Virus record (IMG/VR): IMGVR_UViG_3300036772_000119
Coordinates: 1 to 44,061 of that record
Direction: 5' to 3' (one strand)
DNA: 44,061 nt
DNA from: a virus
Part shown: in pieces, positions 7,457 through 14,384 of the stretch
Layout: every line of letters begins with the position of its first letter
Numbering within the stretch: the stretch's first letter is position 1
Position numbers and translations under genes: made by a program
The notes under the pieces: generated by a model
Told to the model about the DNA's origin: nothing
The model's input: the letters and a program-made list of their open reading frames with translations, nothing else
The model's database searches: none

Positions 7457-8431
7457 TTATAAAAATGTTAGTTGCTGTAGTGTATTAGATGGGGTCGCGT
7501 TTAGAATTCTTTCAAATTCAGCATCGTTGTTGAGAGGTGTTTTGAGTAGTAACGCCCCATAATTACTTTGTGCAAATTTAATTTCTTCATTTTCACTCAT
7601 GTCTCCAATTACGGGGCATAAGATTTTTCTTTTTAATTCTGCCGCGTTTTTTACAGTGTGAGCAGTGCCGCTTTTTATATTCCATTCAACAGGAATTAAA
7701 ATATCACTAATAGCAGCTTGAATTCTGTTGCGACGTACAAAATTTTCTTTACTTGGTTTCTGATCTGGTAAGTACTCCGTTATGATTAGGCCACCGTTGT
7801 TGACAATGTCGTTTCTGATAGCTTCACTATTTTTAGGATAGTTAGAGTAAATCCCTGTTCCTAGAACGGCAATCGTTGGTAATTTAAACATTAAAGCGGA
7901 TTCATGCGCAATCTGATCAATTCCGAATGCTAAACCACTTACTATTGAGTAGTCTAAATTTATGAAATTTGAAATAACAGATTGAGTGAGGAACGTCCCT
8001 AATTTACTAGGTTCTCTAGTTCCCACAACACCTACACACTTTTTACTTAGTAAGGATATATCACCTTGTGTGAAAAGCCAAAATGGAGGGTTGCTTAGTT
8101 CTTTTAGTTTTTCTGGATAGGATGGTGAGCCGTGATGAATTATTGAAAATCCTTGGGAATGGTAGTGGATTAATAATGATTTTGCGGCATTAATCATACC
8201 GTTTCTAAATTCAGGCCAAGTCTCTTCAGAAATACTAAGCATATTTTTATGAAGTTTTACCCCGAGAAGAGTTTCGAACTTCTGAAATGTATTTGCTGTG
8301 ATGATATCCCGAAACCTTATACCGTTTTGAGCCACTTTGTACAAAGACCAGTAGCTAACGCCGCGCATAGATGAAAGCGCTAATAATGCGGCACTTTCAG
8401 TGTTCCATCGAGCCTGTTCAGTATCTGTCAT
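7457..8431 (-). CDS. shosA: ShosA-like antitoxin, DprA/SLOG domain protein
   Basis: A 324-aa protein with a DprA-type Rossmann (SLOG) domain. GVVGTR (134-139), SGLAFGID (165-172), the GTGIYSNYP turn (191-199), RRNR (233-236) and SGTAHT (254-259) are all in the DprA order. DprA itself binds ssDNA and loads RecA in transformation. This shorter phage version lacks the usual C-terminal winged helix. It lies 9 bp upstream of shosT on the same strand, the antitoxin-first order. Upstream, an imperfect dyad (ATCGTTC 8460-8466 / GTACGAT 8479-8485) could be an autoregulatory operator. Sensing of phage DNA intermediates by the DprA fold is plausible but inferred. Confidence 0.75.
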   Translation of the reverse strand: MTDTEQARWNTESAALLALSSMRGVSYWSLYKVAQNGIRFRDIITANTFQKFETLLGVKLHKNMLSISEETWPEFRNGMINAAKSLLIHYHSQGFSIIHHGSPSYPEKLKELSNPPFWLFTQGDISLLSKKCVGVVGTREPSKLGTFLTQSVISNFINLDYSIVSGLAFGIDQIAHESALMFKLPTIAVLGTGIYSNYPKNSEAIRNDIVNNGGLIITEYLPDQKPSKENFVRRNRIQAAISDILIPVEWNIKSGTAHTVKNAAELKRKILCPVIGDMSENEEIKFAQSNYGALLLKTPLNNDAEFERILNATPSNTLQQLTFL

Positions 8432-8748
8432 TTTTACACGCCAAGTTACAAGACTTTTTATCGTTCTATCATATATTTGTACGATTGTGTAGAAGATGCA
8501 ATCAATAAATTGGAAGTGTGTGATCTAGTATTCAGCTGAAACAAACTGAATTATCAAGGCATTCCCGAGTTGCTGTTAAAATTAATGTAGGTGAAAATCA
8601 TGCAGCGCTATGTCCCTTTCAGGTACATAGCGGGTCAGTCCCCACTTCTAAACTGGTTGCCCCCTCTGTTGTAGGAACGATTAGCTTTCGCTTTTCATTC
8701 GTAGCTGACTGTCAAATTTAGAGGCGTTCGCTCCAGAGAATTATCGCG
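8432..8748. other. shosA upstream region and int 3' flank
   Basis: A 317-bp gap. The right half flanks the int stop codon. A stem-loop lies at 8606-8632, and AT-rich sequence with a candidate dyad at 8460-8485 lies just before shosA. No sigma-70 pair is convincing and no ORF is supported. Confidence 0.5.
8606..8632. other. stem-loop between int and shosA
   Basis: CGCTATGT (8606-8613) pairs perfectly with ACATAGCG (8625-8632). CC/GG extends the stem past one mismatch to a TTTCA loop. It may end int/cI transcription on the minus strand before shosTA, but the following T-run is poor. A DNA-binding dyad is the alternative. Confidence 0.45.
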
Positions 8749-9747
8749 TCAGCTGTTTGTTAGAGGATTAAGCCTTAATGCTTCTTCAAGATGCTCCGGC
8801 GCAAAATGAGAATATCTCATCGTCATTTTGATATCAGTGTGACCAAGCACCCTTTGCAGAACTAAAATATTACCGCCATTCATCATAAAGTGAGATGCAA
8901 AAGTATGGCGTAATACATGTGTAAGTTGGCCGGCAGGTAAATCGATCTCTGTACGTTCAAGTGCAGAACGGAATGCTCCATAGCAACTCTTAAACAATCT
9001 GCCTTTTTTAATCTGTGGCAATGAGTCATGCAATTCTTCACTAATTGGTATTGTTCTATTTTTTCGACCTTTAGTTTTTGTGTAAGTGACTTTATATTTA
9101 GTGACCTGACTTTTATTCAGTTCTTCAGCCTCTGACCAGCGAGCGCCTGTAGATAGGCATAACTTAACAATACAAACGAGGTCAGTATTGTTTTCTCTAC
9201 CGCATTCCTCCAACAGTTGTTCGATTTGTTCTTTTGTCAGAAAGGCCATTTCACTTTCTTCTGTCCGGAATGGGCGAACATTCTTAATCGGGTTGTCGCC
9301 TTTCCATTCACCCAAGCGAGCAAGCTCATTAAAGACCGCTCTAAAATATGCCAGTTCAAGATTGATGGTTCTTGGAGCTACTTTCTTGACTCTATTGGAT
9401 CGTGAGTAATCACCTGAAAGACGTTTTTCACGATAGCGTGAGAACATCTGTGCATCAAATTCCCTAGCTAAAGGTTGCCCCATGCATTCATAAGCATGAG
9501 TCATAGCATCTTGACGTCGTTCACCATCTTTTAAGGTTATGCCGTGAGCTGAGTACCAGGCTTTTATCAGATCCAGCAACGTGCGGTCATCATCCTTTTC
9601 TTCTTGCCAGGGTTTGGCGATGGTGTGATGTTCAAACGCAATCGCTTCGCCCTTAGTAGCAAATTTTTTCCGTATACGTTTACCCTTTGCTCCATTCGGA
9701 TAAAGCTCGCATAACCACCATCCATCAGCCTGTTTTCTGATCGCCAT
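8749..9747 (-). CDS. int: prophage integrase (tyrosine recombinase)
   Basis: A 332-aa P2/186-type site-specific recombinase that integrates the phage at the ileX 3' end. The catalytic set is complete: R203 (STGARWSE), K226 in the beta-hairpin, H277-x-x-R280 (THVLRH), H303 (LGH) and nucleophile Y312 (MRYSHFAP). The N-terminal arm-binding domain (KGKRIRKKFATKGEA) and the core-binding domain precede it. Its ATG overlaps the cI stop codon by one base, so int and cI share a leftward transcript, as in 186. Unusually, int is separated from attL by nearly 3 kb of inserted ShosTA cargo. Confidence 0.95.
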   Translation of the reverse strand: MAIRKQADGWWLCELYPNGAKGKRIRKKFATKGEAIAFEHHTIAKPWQEEKDDDRTLLDLIKAWYSAHGITLKDGERRQDAMTHAYECMGQPLAREFDAQMFSRYREKRLSGDYSRSNRVKKVAPRTINLELAYFRAVFNELARLGEWKGDNPIKNVRPFRTEESEMAFLTKEQIEQLLEECGRENNTDLVCIVKLCLSTGARWSEAEELNKSQVTKYKVTYTKTKGRKNRTIPISEELHDSLPQIKKGRLFKSCYGAFRSALERTEIDLPAGQLTHVLRHTFASHFMMNGGNILVLQRVLGHTDIKMTMRYSHFAPEHLEEALRLNPLTNS

Positions 9748-10325
9748 CAGTTAACCTCTGTATAAATCCCTATTACACGACCCAGCATTTTGATCTCGTC
9801 AATGCCACATTCAAAAGGAACTTTGCCGCCTGCAACATGTAATTTTCTTGCTGGCAATAAGGTAAGTTCACGAATGCTGACACTCCCTTCAATATCAATT
9901 AGCCATATACCGTCAGATAATGCTGAGCTTTTATCAATGAAATAAATTTTACCCTCGGTCTTCACCGCGATAGGGGTAACCACTGGCTTGCTGAATAAGT
10001 GTTTTCCAGCCTCGATAAAACCAAACTCTTCAAGTTTTCCTTCACTTAAAGTGAATAAATCGATCCGGCTTGCTTCATTTTGAATGATTTCTTTCGACAG
10101 TGGCTCACCATTACCTGTCAGAAGCCAGCGCAGGCTCGTTCCAGTCTCAAGACTACAATGTGCGGCAAAATCATAAGAAATTGCCCCTCTTGTATAGCGG
10201 TTTGACAGGGAGCTGGCGGCAATCTTGAAATGCTTAGCTAACTGAATTTTCTGAGAAAATCCATAAGCCTCGCATATACGATCAAGCACCTCGACGTTAT
10301 CCATTTCTGAATCATCAACTATCAT
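9747..10325 (-). CDS. cI: CI repressor, coliphage 186 type
   Basis: A 192-aa lysogeny repressor, the same length as 186 CI as I recall it. The N-terminal HTH (VLDRICEAYGFSQKIQLAKHF, then SLSNRYTRGAISYDFA) is the Phage_CI_repr type. The C-terminal half (SDGIWLIDIEGSVSIRELT, RKLHVAGGKVPFECGIDEIK) is the oligomerisation domain. It should repress the rightward early promoter at 10340-10368 and maintain itself from a weaker leftward promoter. There is no visible LexA-type Ala-Gly cleavage site, so induction is expected to need an antirepressor, as with 186 Tum. Confidence 0.93.
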   Translation of the reverse strand: MIVDDSEMDNVEVLDRICEAYGFSQKIQLAKHFKIAASSLSNRYTRGAISYDFAAHCSLETGTSLRWLLTGNGEPLSKEIIQNEASRIDLFTLSEGKLEEFGFIEAGKHLFSKPVVTPIAVKTEGKIYFIDKSSALSDGIWLIDIEGSVSIRELTLLPARKLHVAGGKVPFECGIDEIKMLGRVIGIYTEVN

Positions 10326-10339
10326 TTCGAGAAACCCTG

Positions 10340-10368
10340 TTGACTACTTCTCAATTGAGTAGTAGATT
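10340..10368 (+). promoter_or_regulatory. early lytic promoter pR
   Basis: TTGACT (10340-10345) and TAGATT (10363-10368) with an ideal 17-bp spacer, facing apl-cII. It lies between the divergent cI and apl genes and overlaps a strong operator dyad, matching the position of 186 pR. A weaker leftward promoter for cI is expected around 10380-10410, but no clear boxes were seen. Confidence 0.7.
10344..10365. promoter_or_regulatory. CI operator dyad within pR
   Basis: A 22-bp palindrome, symmetric at 20 of 22 positions and centred on CTCAATTGAG. It fills the spacer between the -35 and -10 boxes of pR, so bound CI would block RNA polymerase. Confidence 0.65.
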
Positions 10369-10455
10369 TTGGTTAAACCTAAGTCATTGGCGGCTTGAGT
10401 TGGCAAACGGTGGCAATCAATGACAAATAAATCACTAAAAAGGAAATAATGCATT

Positions 10456-10716
10456 ATGACTACACTCATTACAATCAAGATCCCCCGCGCAACAGTGCAT
10501 CCAGAAGAATTCGCAGCTCTCGAAGGTGTATCTGTTCGTACCGTATACCGTCAGACAACCGGCGAAAACCCCCGAATCCCTATCGAACCGCGCACCATCA
10601 AGAAAGGTAATAAGCGTGCGGGTGGTCCTATCAGAATTCTTTACGCTCGTTACAAAGAAATGGAAGCCAAAAAGAATCTTGGTCATTCACGCTTTCAAAT
10701 CATAATTGGTGCTTAA
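10456..10716 (+). CDS. apl: Apl/Cox-type excisionase and repressor
   Basis: An 86-aa small DNA-binding protein, first gene of the rightward early operon. Position and length match 186 Apl (about 87 aa), which binds attP to promote excision and also binds between pR and pL to dampen them. The segment EFAALEGVSVRTVYRQTTG looks like a helix-turn-helix. AAGGAAAT lies upstream of the ATG. Spaced TGGC motifs in the leader (10388-10413) resemble the motifs in the att arms and may be its sites. Confidence 0.8.
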   Translation: MTTLITIKIPRATVHPEEFAALEGVSVRTVYRQTTGENPRIPIEPRTIKKGNKRAGGPIRILYARYKEMEAKKNLGHSRFQIIIGA

Positions 10717-10746
10717 TTCACATTAAGTGAATTTTGAGAGGTAAAC

Positions 10747-11253
10747 ATGTTTGATTTCCAGGTTTCCAACCAGCCGCATTTTGATAATGCCTGCCGCGCT
10801 TTTTCAGTACGTCACAACCTGTCAAAACTTGCTCGCACTATTGGAATGAAAGAACAGACCCTGCGTAACAAGCTGAATCCTGATCAGGTTCATCAGCTCA
10901 CTGCCATTGAAATTGCAGTAATCACTGATGTCACCGAAGACGCAACCCTGATCGACGGATTGCTGGCACAAATGAAATGTATGCCTGCTGTTCCGGTGAA
11001 TGAGTTGGCAGAAGAAAATATTGCTACTTATACACTTCACGCTACTGCTGCCTTGGGTTCAGTTGCTGCGGGTGCGACATCACCAGAGCGGCAAACTCGT
11101 CAGGTTAAAAACTCAATCATCGAAAGTGTTAATGCTGGCATTCGCCATCTTTCACTAATCGGCTTAGCGATGCAGGAGCGTGTAGAAGCTTCACCCGCTC
11201 TGGCCTCCGTTGTTGGTGCCGTCGCAAGTGTTGCCACTAACGGGATGGTCTGA
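10747..11253 (+). CDS. cII: CII protein, 186 type
   Basis: A 168-aa regulator of the 186 CII family (186 CII is about 169 aa). The N-terminus MFDFQVSNQPHFDNACRAF and the HTH-containing KLARTIGMKEQTLRNKLNPDQVHQL are typical. In 186, CII activates the leftward promoter pE to establish lysogeny by driving cI. A GAGAGG Shine-Dalgarno precedes the ATG. It sits between apl and fil in the early operon, as in 186. Confidence 0.9.
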   Translation: MFDFQVSNQPHFDNACRAFSVRHNLSKLARTIGMKEQTLRNKLNPDQVHQLTAIEIAVITDVTEDATLIDGLLAQMKCMPAVPVNELAEENIATYTLHATAALGSVAAGATSPERQTRQVKNSIIESVNAGIRHLSLIGLAMQERVEASPALASVVGAVASVATNGMV

Positions 11254-11255
11254 AT

Positions 11256-11426
11256 ATGGTTATCTCAATTGCCCCCTTGTTAAAACAGCAAAGCCCTTCA
11301 CGCCATTTCGGTCATGGTTGCATTGAGCTGCCAGGCGGAAAGCGCTGGAGTCCTTCAATATCGAAAATCACTGTCCCGCAGGCGGTGAGAAATACAAAGC
11401 CGCTTTTAAAGCGTCTGTTTAGTTGA
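11256..11426 (+). CDS. fil: phage filamentation protein Fil family
   Basis: A 56-aa ORF that starts 2 bp after the cII stop codon. Its core RHFGHGCIELPGGKRWSPS matches the Fil/DUF2724 family, found next to cII in 186-like phages. In 186, Fil expression makes E. coli filament. The basic C-terminus KPLLKRLFS is typical. Confidence 0.75.
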   Translation: MVISIAPLLKQQSPSRHFGHGCIELPGGKRWSPSISKITVPQAVRNTKPLLKRLFS

Positions 11427-11433
11427 GGTGATT

Positions 11434-11736
11434 ATGTTTTTAGGAAATGAACAACATATTCAAATAGGCATAAAGCATCTTTCTAAAATTAAAGAAATGC
11501 TGGAATACAAAAAGAATGTAGCGCAGGAAACATTTGATAGTCAGCCGCTGCATATGCGCAAAACAATCTGCTTTCACGCTGGTTTGAAAAGCCGCCATGT
11601 TGAAATGAAGTTTGCAGAACTAACGCCGACAGAAAGGCATCAAGTGGTTGTGGCGCTAAATTCTTTACTTGGTTTAACTGAATCGCTGCCGAAATTCATT
11701 AGTGAAGATGATTGCAAGATAAATATTAATCACTAA
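11434..11736 (+). CDS. hypothetical early phage protein
   Basis: A 100-aa protein. The start ATG at 11434 follows GAGGTG (11425-11430); an upstream GTG at 11428 is possible but overlaps that site. It is mostly helical and basic (KIKEMLEYKKNV, LTPTERHQVVVALNSLL) with no motif I can name. It lies in the early operon 7 bp after fil, so it is probably co-expressed from pR. No function is assigned. Confidence 0.7.
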   Translation: MFLGNEQHIQIGIKHLSKIKEMLEYKKNVAQETFDSQPLHMRKTICFHAGLKSRHVEMKFAELTPTERHQVVVALNSLLGLTESLPKFISEDDCKININH

Positions 11737-11803
11737 CCCGAATTCAAATTAATAGGCGTAAACCCGCCGGGCATTCTTTTGCCCAAAAACAGGAGTTTTA
11801 TAC

Positions 11804-12082
11804 ATGAAAGAAATGATTAATAAATCCCGACTTAGCTTTGCTGCTTTGCCTGTAGTCGGTTTTGATATGGCCTCGGCTGAGGGTGATTACACCGGTGAAC
11901 TGACCTTAATGCTCAATGCCGCCCGTATTGACCAGCGCGGCAACTGTGCCGAAGTATTCGCCGCCCGCCTGGAAGCAATCGCGTGTTTCATCATTCAGCA
12001 GGAAATGACAGGCACCGAGGCTGCCGAAGCCTTACGCGTCGAAGCGACCCGCATCCAAAACGAAGTGGGAGAGTTTCACTAA
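11804..12082 (+). CDS. DUF2732 family phage protein
   Basis: A 92-aa protein resembling the DUF2732 family of P2-like early regions (FDMASAEGDYTGELTLMLNAARIDQRG, then a helix with EAIACFIIQQEMTGTEAAEALR). Its function is unknown. ACAGGAG precedes the ATG. The stop overlaps the start of the next gene (TAATG), indicating coupled translation. Confidence 0.72.
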   Translation: MKEMINKSRLSFAALPVVGFDMASAEGDYTGELTLMLNAARIDQRGNCAEVFAARLEAIACFIIQQEMTGTEAAEALRVEATRIQNEVGEFH

Positions 12083-12423
12083 TGATGAAGCACGAAGAAG
12101 CTACGCCAGAAATGGCGGAAGCCATGGCGAAGCGCGTTGATATCGATCTTGCCTTCACCATCATCCCTAAAAAGAACGGTGATCTGATTCTTGCCGAAAT
12201 TAAGACAGATAAAGAAACCCGCACACAGTATTGCTCCACGCTTGCTGTGTTTCAGTTGCGTCTTTCGCTTGCTGCCGAATTCATAAATCGCTCCGCCGCC
12301 CGCGCTATATGGCTTAAGAAAGTCACCTGCGCGGCAACGATGCGCAAAGAGTACAACCGCGCTGCTGATCTGGTATTTGCTGCTCTGGTAAAACTCCAAA
12401 AGCCGGAGGTGACAAATGGCTGA
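12082..12423 (+). CDS. hypothetical early phage protein
   Basis: A 113-aa protein starting at the first of two adjacent ATGs (12082 and 12085) that overlap the DUF2732 stop. It has a strand-rich start (DLAFTIIPKKNGDLILAEIKTD) followed by helical, Arg/Ala-rich sequence. Its end overlaps the next gene by 8 bp. The position corresponds to the small early genes upstream of A in P2-like phages. I do not recognise a domain. Confidence 0.65.
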   Translation: MMKHEEATPEMAEAMAKRVDIDLAFTIIPKKNGDLILAEIKTDKETRTQYCSTLAVFQLRLSLAAEFINRSAARAIWLKKVTCAATMRKEYNRAADLVFAALVKLQKPEVTNG

Positions 12424-12640
12424 TGTCATCGACACCGCACAGGAACGTGCAGACCTAATTTTGGCCGCCCAAATCCAAGCCGCCCGCGCACCTGTTGCGG
12501 GCGTTTCCGCAATGTTTTGTCTTGAGTGTGATCGACCAATCCCCGAAGAACGCCGCGCAGCTCTGCCAGGCGTTGAGCTGTGTGTGTATTGCAAAGAACT
12601 TGCTGAACTCAATGCCAAACACTACCGAGGCAACCAATGA
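12416..12640 (+). CDS. TraR/DksA-type zinc-finger protein
   Basis: A 74-aa protein with a four-cysteine finger (CLEC...CVYC, near residues 35-38 and 56-59) and PIPEERRAALPG between, the signature of phage TraR/DksA-family proteins. Family members such as F-plasmid TraR bind the RNA polymerase secondary channel and mimic DksA plus ppGpp. The DxxDxA-type acidic tip is replaced by the helical N-terminus VIDTAQERADLILAAQ. It overlaps both its neighbours, typical of P2-like early operons. Confidence 0.85.
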   Translation: MADVIDTAQERADLILAAQIQAARAPVAGVSAMFCLECDRPIPEERRAALPGVELCVYCKELAELNAKHYRGNQ

Positions 12641-12720
12641 TCAGTTTATCCGTGGCTGTTCTTGTCCTGGCGGTGAATGCCGCCTGTTATTTCTTTATTG
12701 ATATGAAAGGCGGCATGTAA
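12637..12720 (+). CDS. 27-aa hydrophobic peptide
   Basis: A tiny ORF linked by ATGA to the zinc-finger gene upstream and by TAATG to dam downstream. It encodes one membrane segment (SLSVAVLVLAVNAACYFFI) followed by DMKGGM. The double overlap argues that it is translated and that it couples its neighbours. Its function is unknown. Confidence 0.6.
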   Translation: MISLSVAVLVLAVNAACYFFIDMKGGM

Positions 12721-13595
12721 TGGAACAAGTGCGCACTGTACTGAAATGGGCGGGTTCTAAAATCCGCATTATGGATATTTTGAAAGAGCACCTGCCAGCA
12801 GGCCGCCGCTTGGTTGAACCTTTCGCGGGTTCTTGTGCTGTAATGATGAATACTGATTATCAAGAGTATTTGATTGCTGATGTAAATCCCGATCTTATTT
12901 ATCTTTATCAAGCCATAAAATTGGATGTTGAGTGGTTTATTAAAGATGCTAAGCGGTATTTTGAAGTAGCTAATAGTGCTGAGGACTATTACAGACTAAG
13001 AGCTGATTTCAACGCGGGTCTTTCTCCAGATTGGCAATATCGTGCGGCGCTTTTCCTATTCTTAAATCGCCATTGTTATAACGGTCTTTGCCGCTATAAC
13101 AGATCCGGTGGTTTTAATACTCCCTACGGTAAATATAAGAAACCATATTTCCCTGAGAATGAAATCCGCGCATTCGCAGAGAAAGCAAAACGTGCGACTT
13201 TCATCTGTTGTTCTTTTGACGAAGCCCTGGCAATGGTTCAGCCTGGCGACGTTATTTATTGTGATCCTCCATACCTGCCAGCTTCTTCCTCTGCAAATTT
13301 CACCGGTTATGCCGCTGCCTGTTTTGGTAAGCTTGAACATGAGCAACTGAGTGCCAGCTTGCTCGCGCTCGCTGAACGTAGCTATCCCGTGATTGCGTCG
13401 AACTCTGACACCCGTGAATCCCGTGGCCTGTATGGCAAATTCAAGATTGTATCGTTTGATGCTCCGCGTTCTGTTGGTGCGGCGGCTGACAGCATCAAAT
13501 CGGCTCCTGAAATCATCGCCAAAATCACCCCTAAGAAACCGCAGTATCTTCCTGCTATTTCTTCTGTTTCCGAATTAGAAGAAGTGGAAATTTAA
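12720..13595 (+). CDS. dam: Dam-type DNA adenine methylase
   Basis: A 291-aa class D12 N6-adenine methyltransferase. KWAGSK (9-14) is motif X, FAGSCAV (35-41) is the S-adenosylmethionine-binding motif I, and DPPY (182-185) is catalytic motif IV. E. coli Dam methylates GATC, which is the likely but untested target. Phage Dam homologues can protect phage DNA from restriction or shift regulation of phage genes. It begins within the stop codon of the upstream peptide and is followed 2 bp later by the TGT-like gene, so the two are probably expressed together. Confidence 0.92.
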   Translation: MEQVRTVLKWAGSKIRIMDILKEHLPAGRRLVEPFAGSCAVMMNTDYQEYLIADVNPDLIYLYQAIKLDVEWFIKDAKRYFEVANSAEDYYRLRADFNAGLSPDWQYRAALFLFLNRHCYNGLCRYNRSGGFNTPYGKYKKPYFPENEIRAFAEKAKRATFICCSFDEALAMVQPGDVIYCDPPYLPASSSANFTGYAAACFGKLEHEQLSASLLALAERSYPVIASNSDTRESRGLYGKFKIVSFDAPRSVGAAADSIKSAPEIIAKITPKKPQYLPAISSVSELEEVEI

Positions 13596-13597
13596 CG

Positions 13598-14383
13598 GTG
13601 AGGCATTTTCATGGGACGCCAGTCTGGGGCGGCGCGGGAGACGTTTTAAAGGTGGCGATCCGTGATAGCGGCGCTTTCGTCTCATACGCTCGCCCTGACC
13701 AAATCAAACAAAGCTTCACCTACGCCAGTTCTGTGGGATTGGACTGTGGGGCGTTTAGTGCATGGAAGCGCGGCCTGGTGATTGATTGGACAAAGTTTTA
13801 TCAGTTTCTTTCGATCTGGTATGGACATGAAAAGCTTAAATTTTTCTGCATACCGGACGTGATTGAGGGGGGTGAAGAAGACAACGACCTTTTGATTAAG
13901 AAGTTACCTTCTATTTTTCGCGATAAAGCCGCACCCGTTTGGCACCTACATGAATCAATTGATCGCCTAAAGAAGCTAGTTTCTGAGTGGGAACGCGTCT
14001 GCCTGGGATCTTCTGGCGAGTATGCGGTTATTCGTACAAGGCATTGGCATTCAAGAATGCATGAGGCTTTCACAGTCATTCGTGATGTAAACCCTGATGT
14101 TCATGTTCACGGACTAAGAATGCTGGATGGGCGTGTGTTTGGTAACTATCCCCTCACCACTGCGGACAGTACAAACCTGGCATGCAACGTTCCGAAAACC
14201 GAAGTGAAATATCCAGAGCTAACCCACCAGCTCCGCGCCCTTGGCTGCACGGAAGTAGAAGTGCTTGCAGGGCGCTGCGCGATTCTACGAAAAGCCATTG
14301 AAATGGTTAACCCGCCAACACTGACAGAATACTTCCAGCGTTACGAGGAAAGCCGTTCCCCTCAGTTATGCCTGGAGTTTTGA
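13598..14383 (+). CDS. TGT/DpdA-like protein, possible base-exchange enzyme
   Basis: A 261-aa protein that resembles the tRNA-guanine transglycosylase superfamily. SVGLDCGAFSAW recalls the DSGGFQ segment of TGT. FCIPDVIEGG and the C-terminal VHGLRMLDGR...YPLTTADST fit the TIM-barrel pattern of DpdA, the enzyme that swaps guanine for a 7-deazaguanine in DNA. The zinc site of classical TGT is not visible. The start is a GTG, since no in-frame ATG lies nearby. It sits between dam and the replication initiator, suggesting a role in modifying phage DNA. No preQ0-synthesis gene is present in the window, so a precursor would have to come from the host. The assignment is by motif reading only. Confidence 0.55.
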   Translation: MRHFHGTPVWGGAGDVLKVAIRDSGAFVSYARPDQIKQSFTYASSVGLDCGAFSAWKRGLVIDWTKFYQFLSIWYGHEKLKFFCIPDVIEGGEEDNDLLIKKLPSIFRDKAAPVWHLHESIDRLKKLVSEWERVCLGSSGEYAVIRTRHWHSRMHEAFTVIRDVNPDVHVHGLRMLDGRVFGNYPLTTADSTNLACNVPKTEVKYPELTHQLRALGCTEVEVLAGRCAILRKAIEMVNPPTLTEYFQRYEESRSPQLCLEF

Positions 14384-14384
14384 C

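Noticed and set aside
8606-8632. Retron or other structured ncRNA between int and shosA
   Set aside because: A single short hairpin with no reverse transcriptase gene nearby; it is better read as a terminator or operator.
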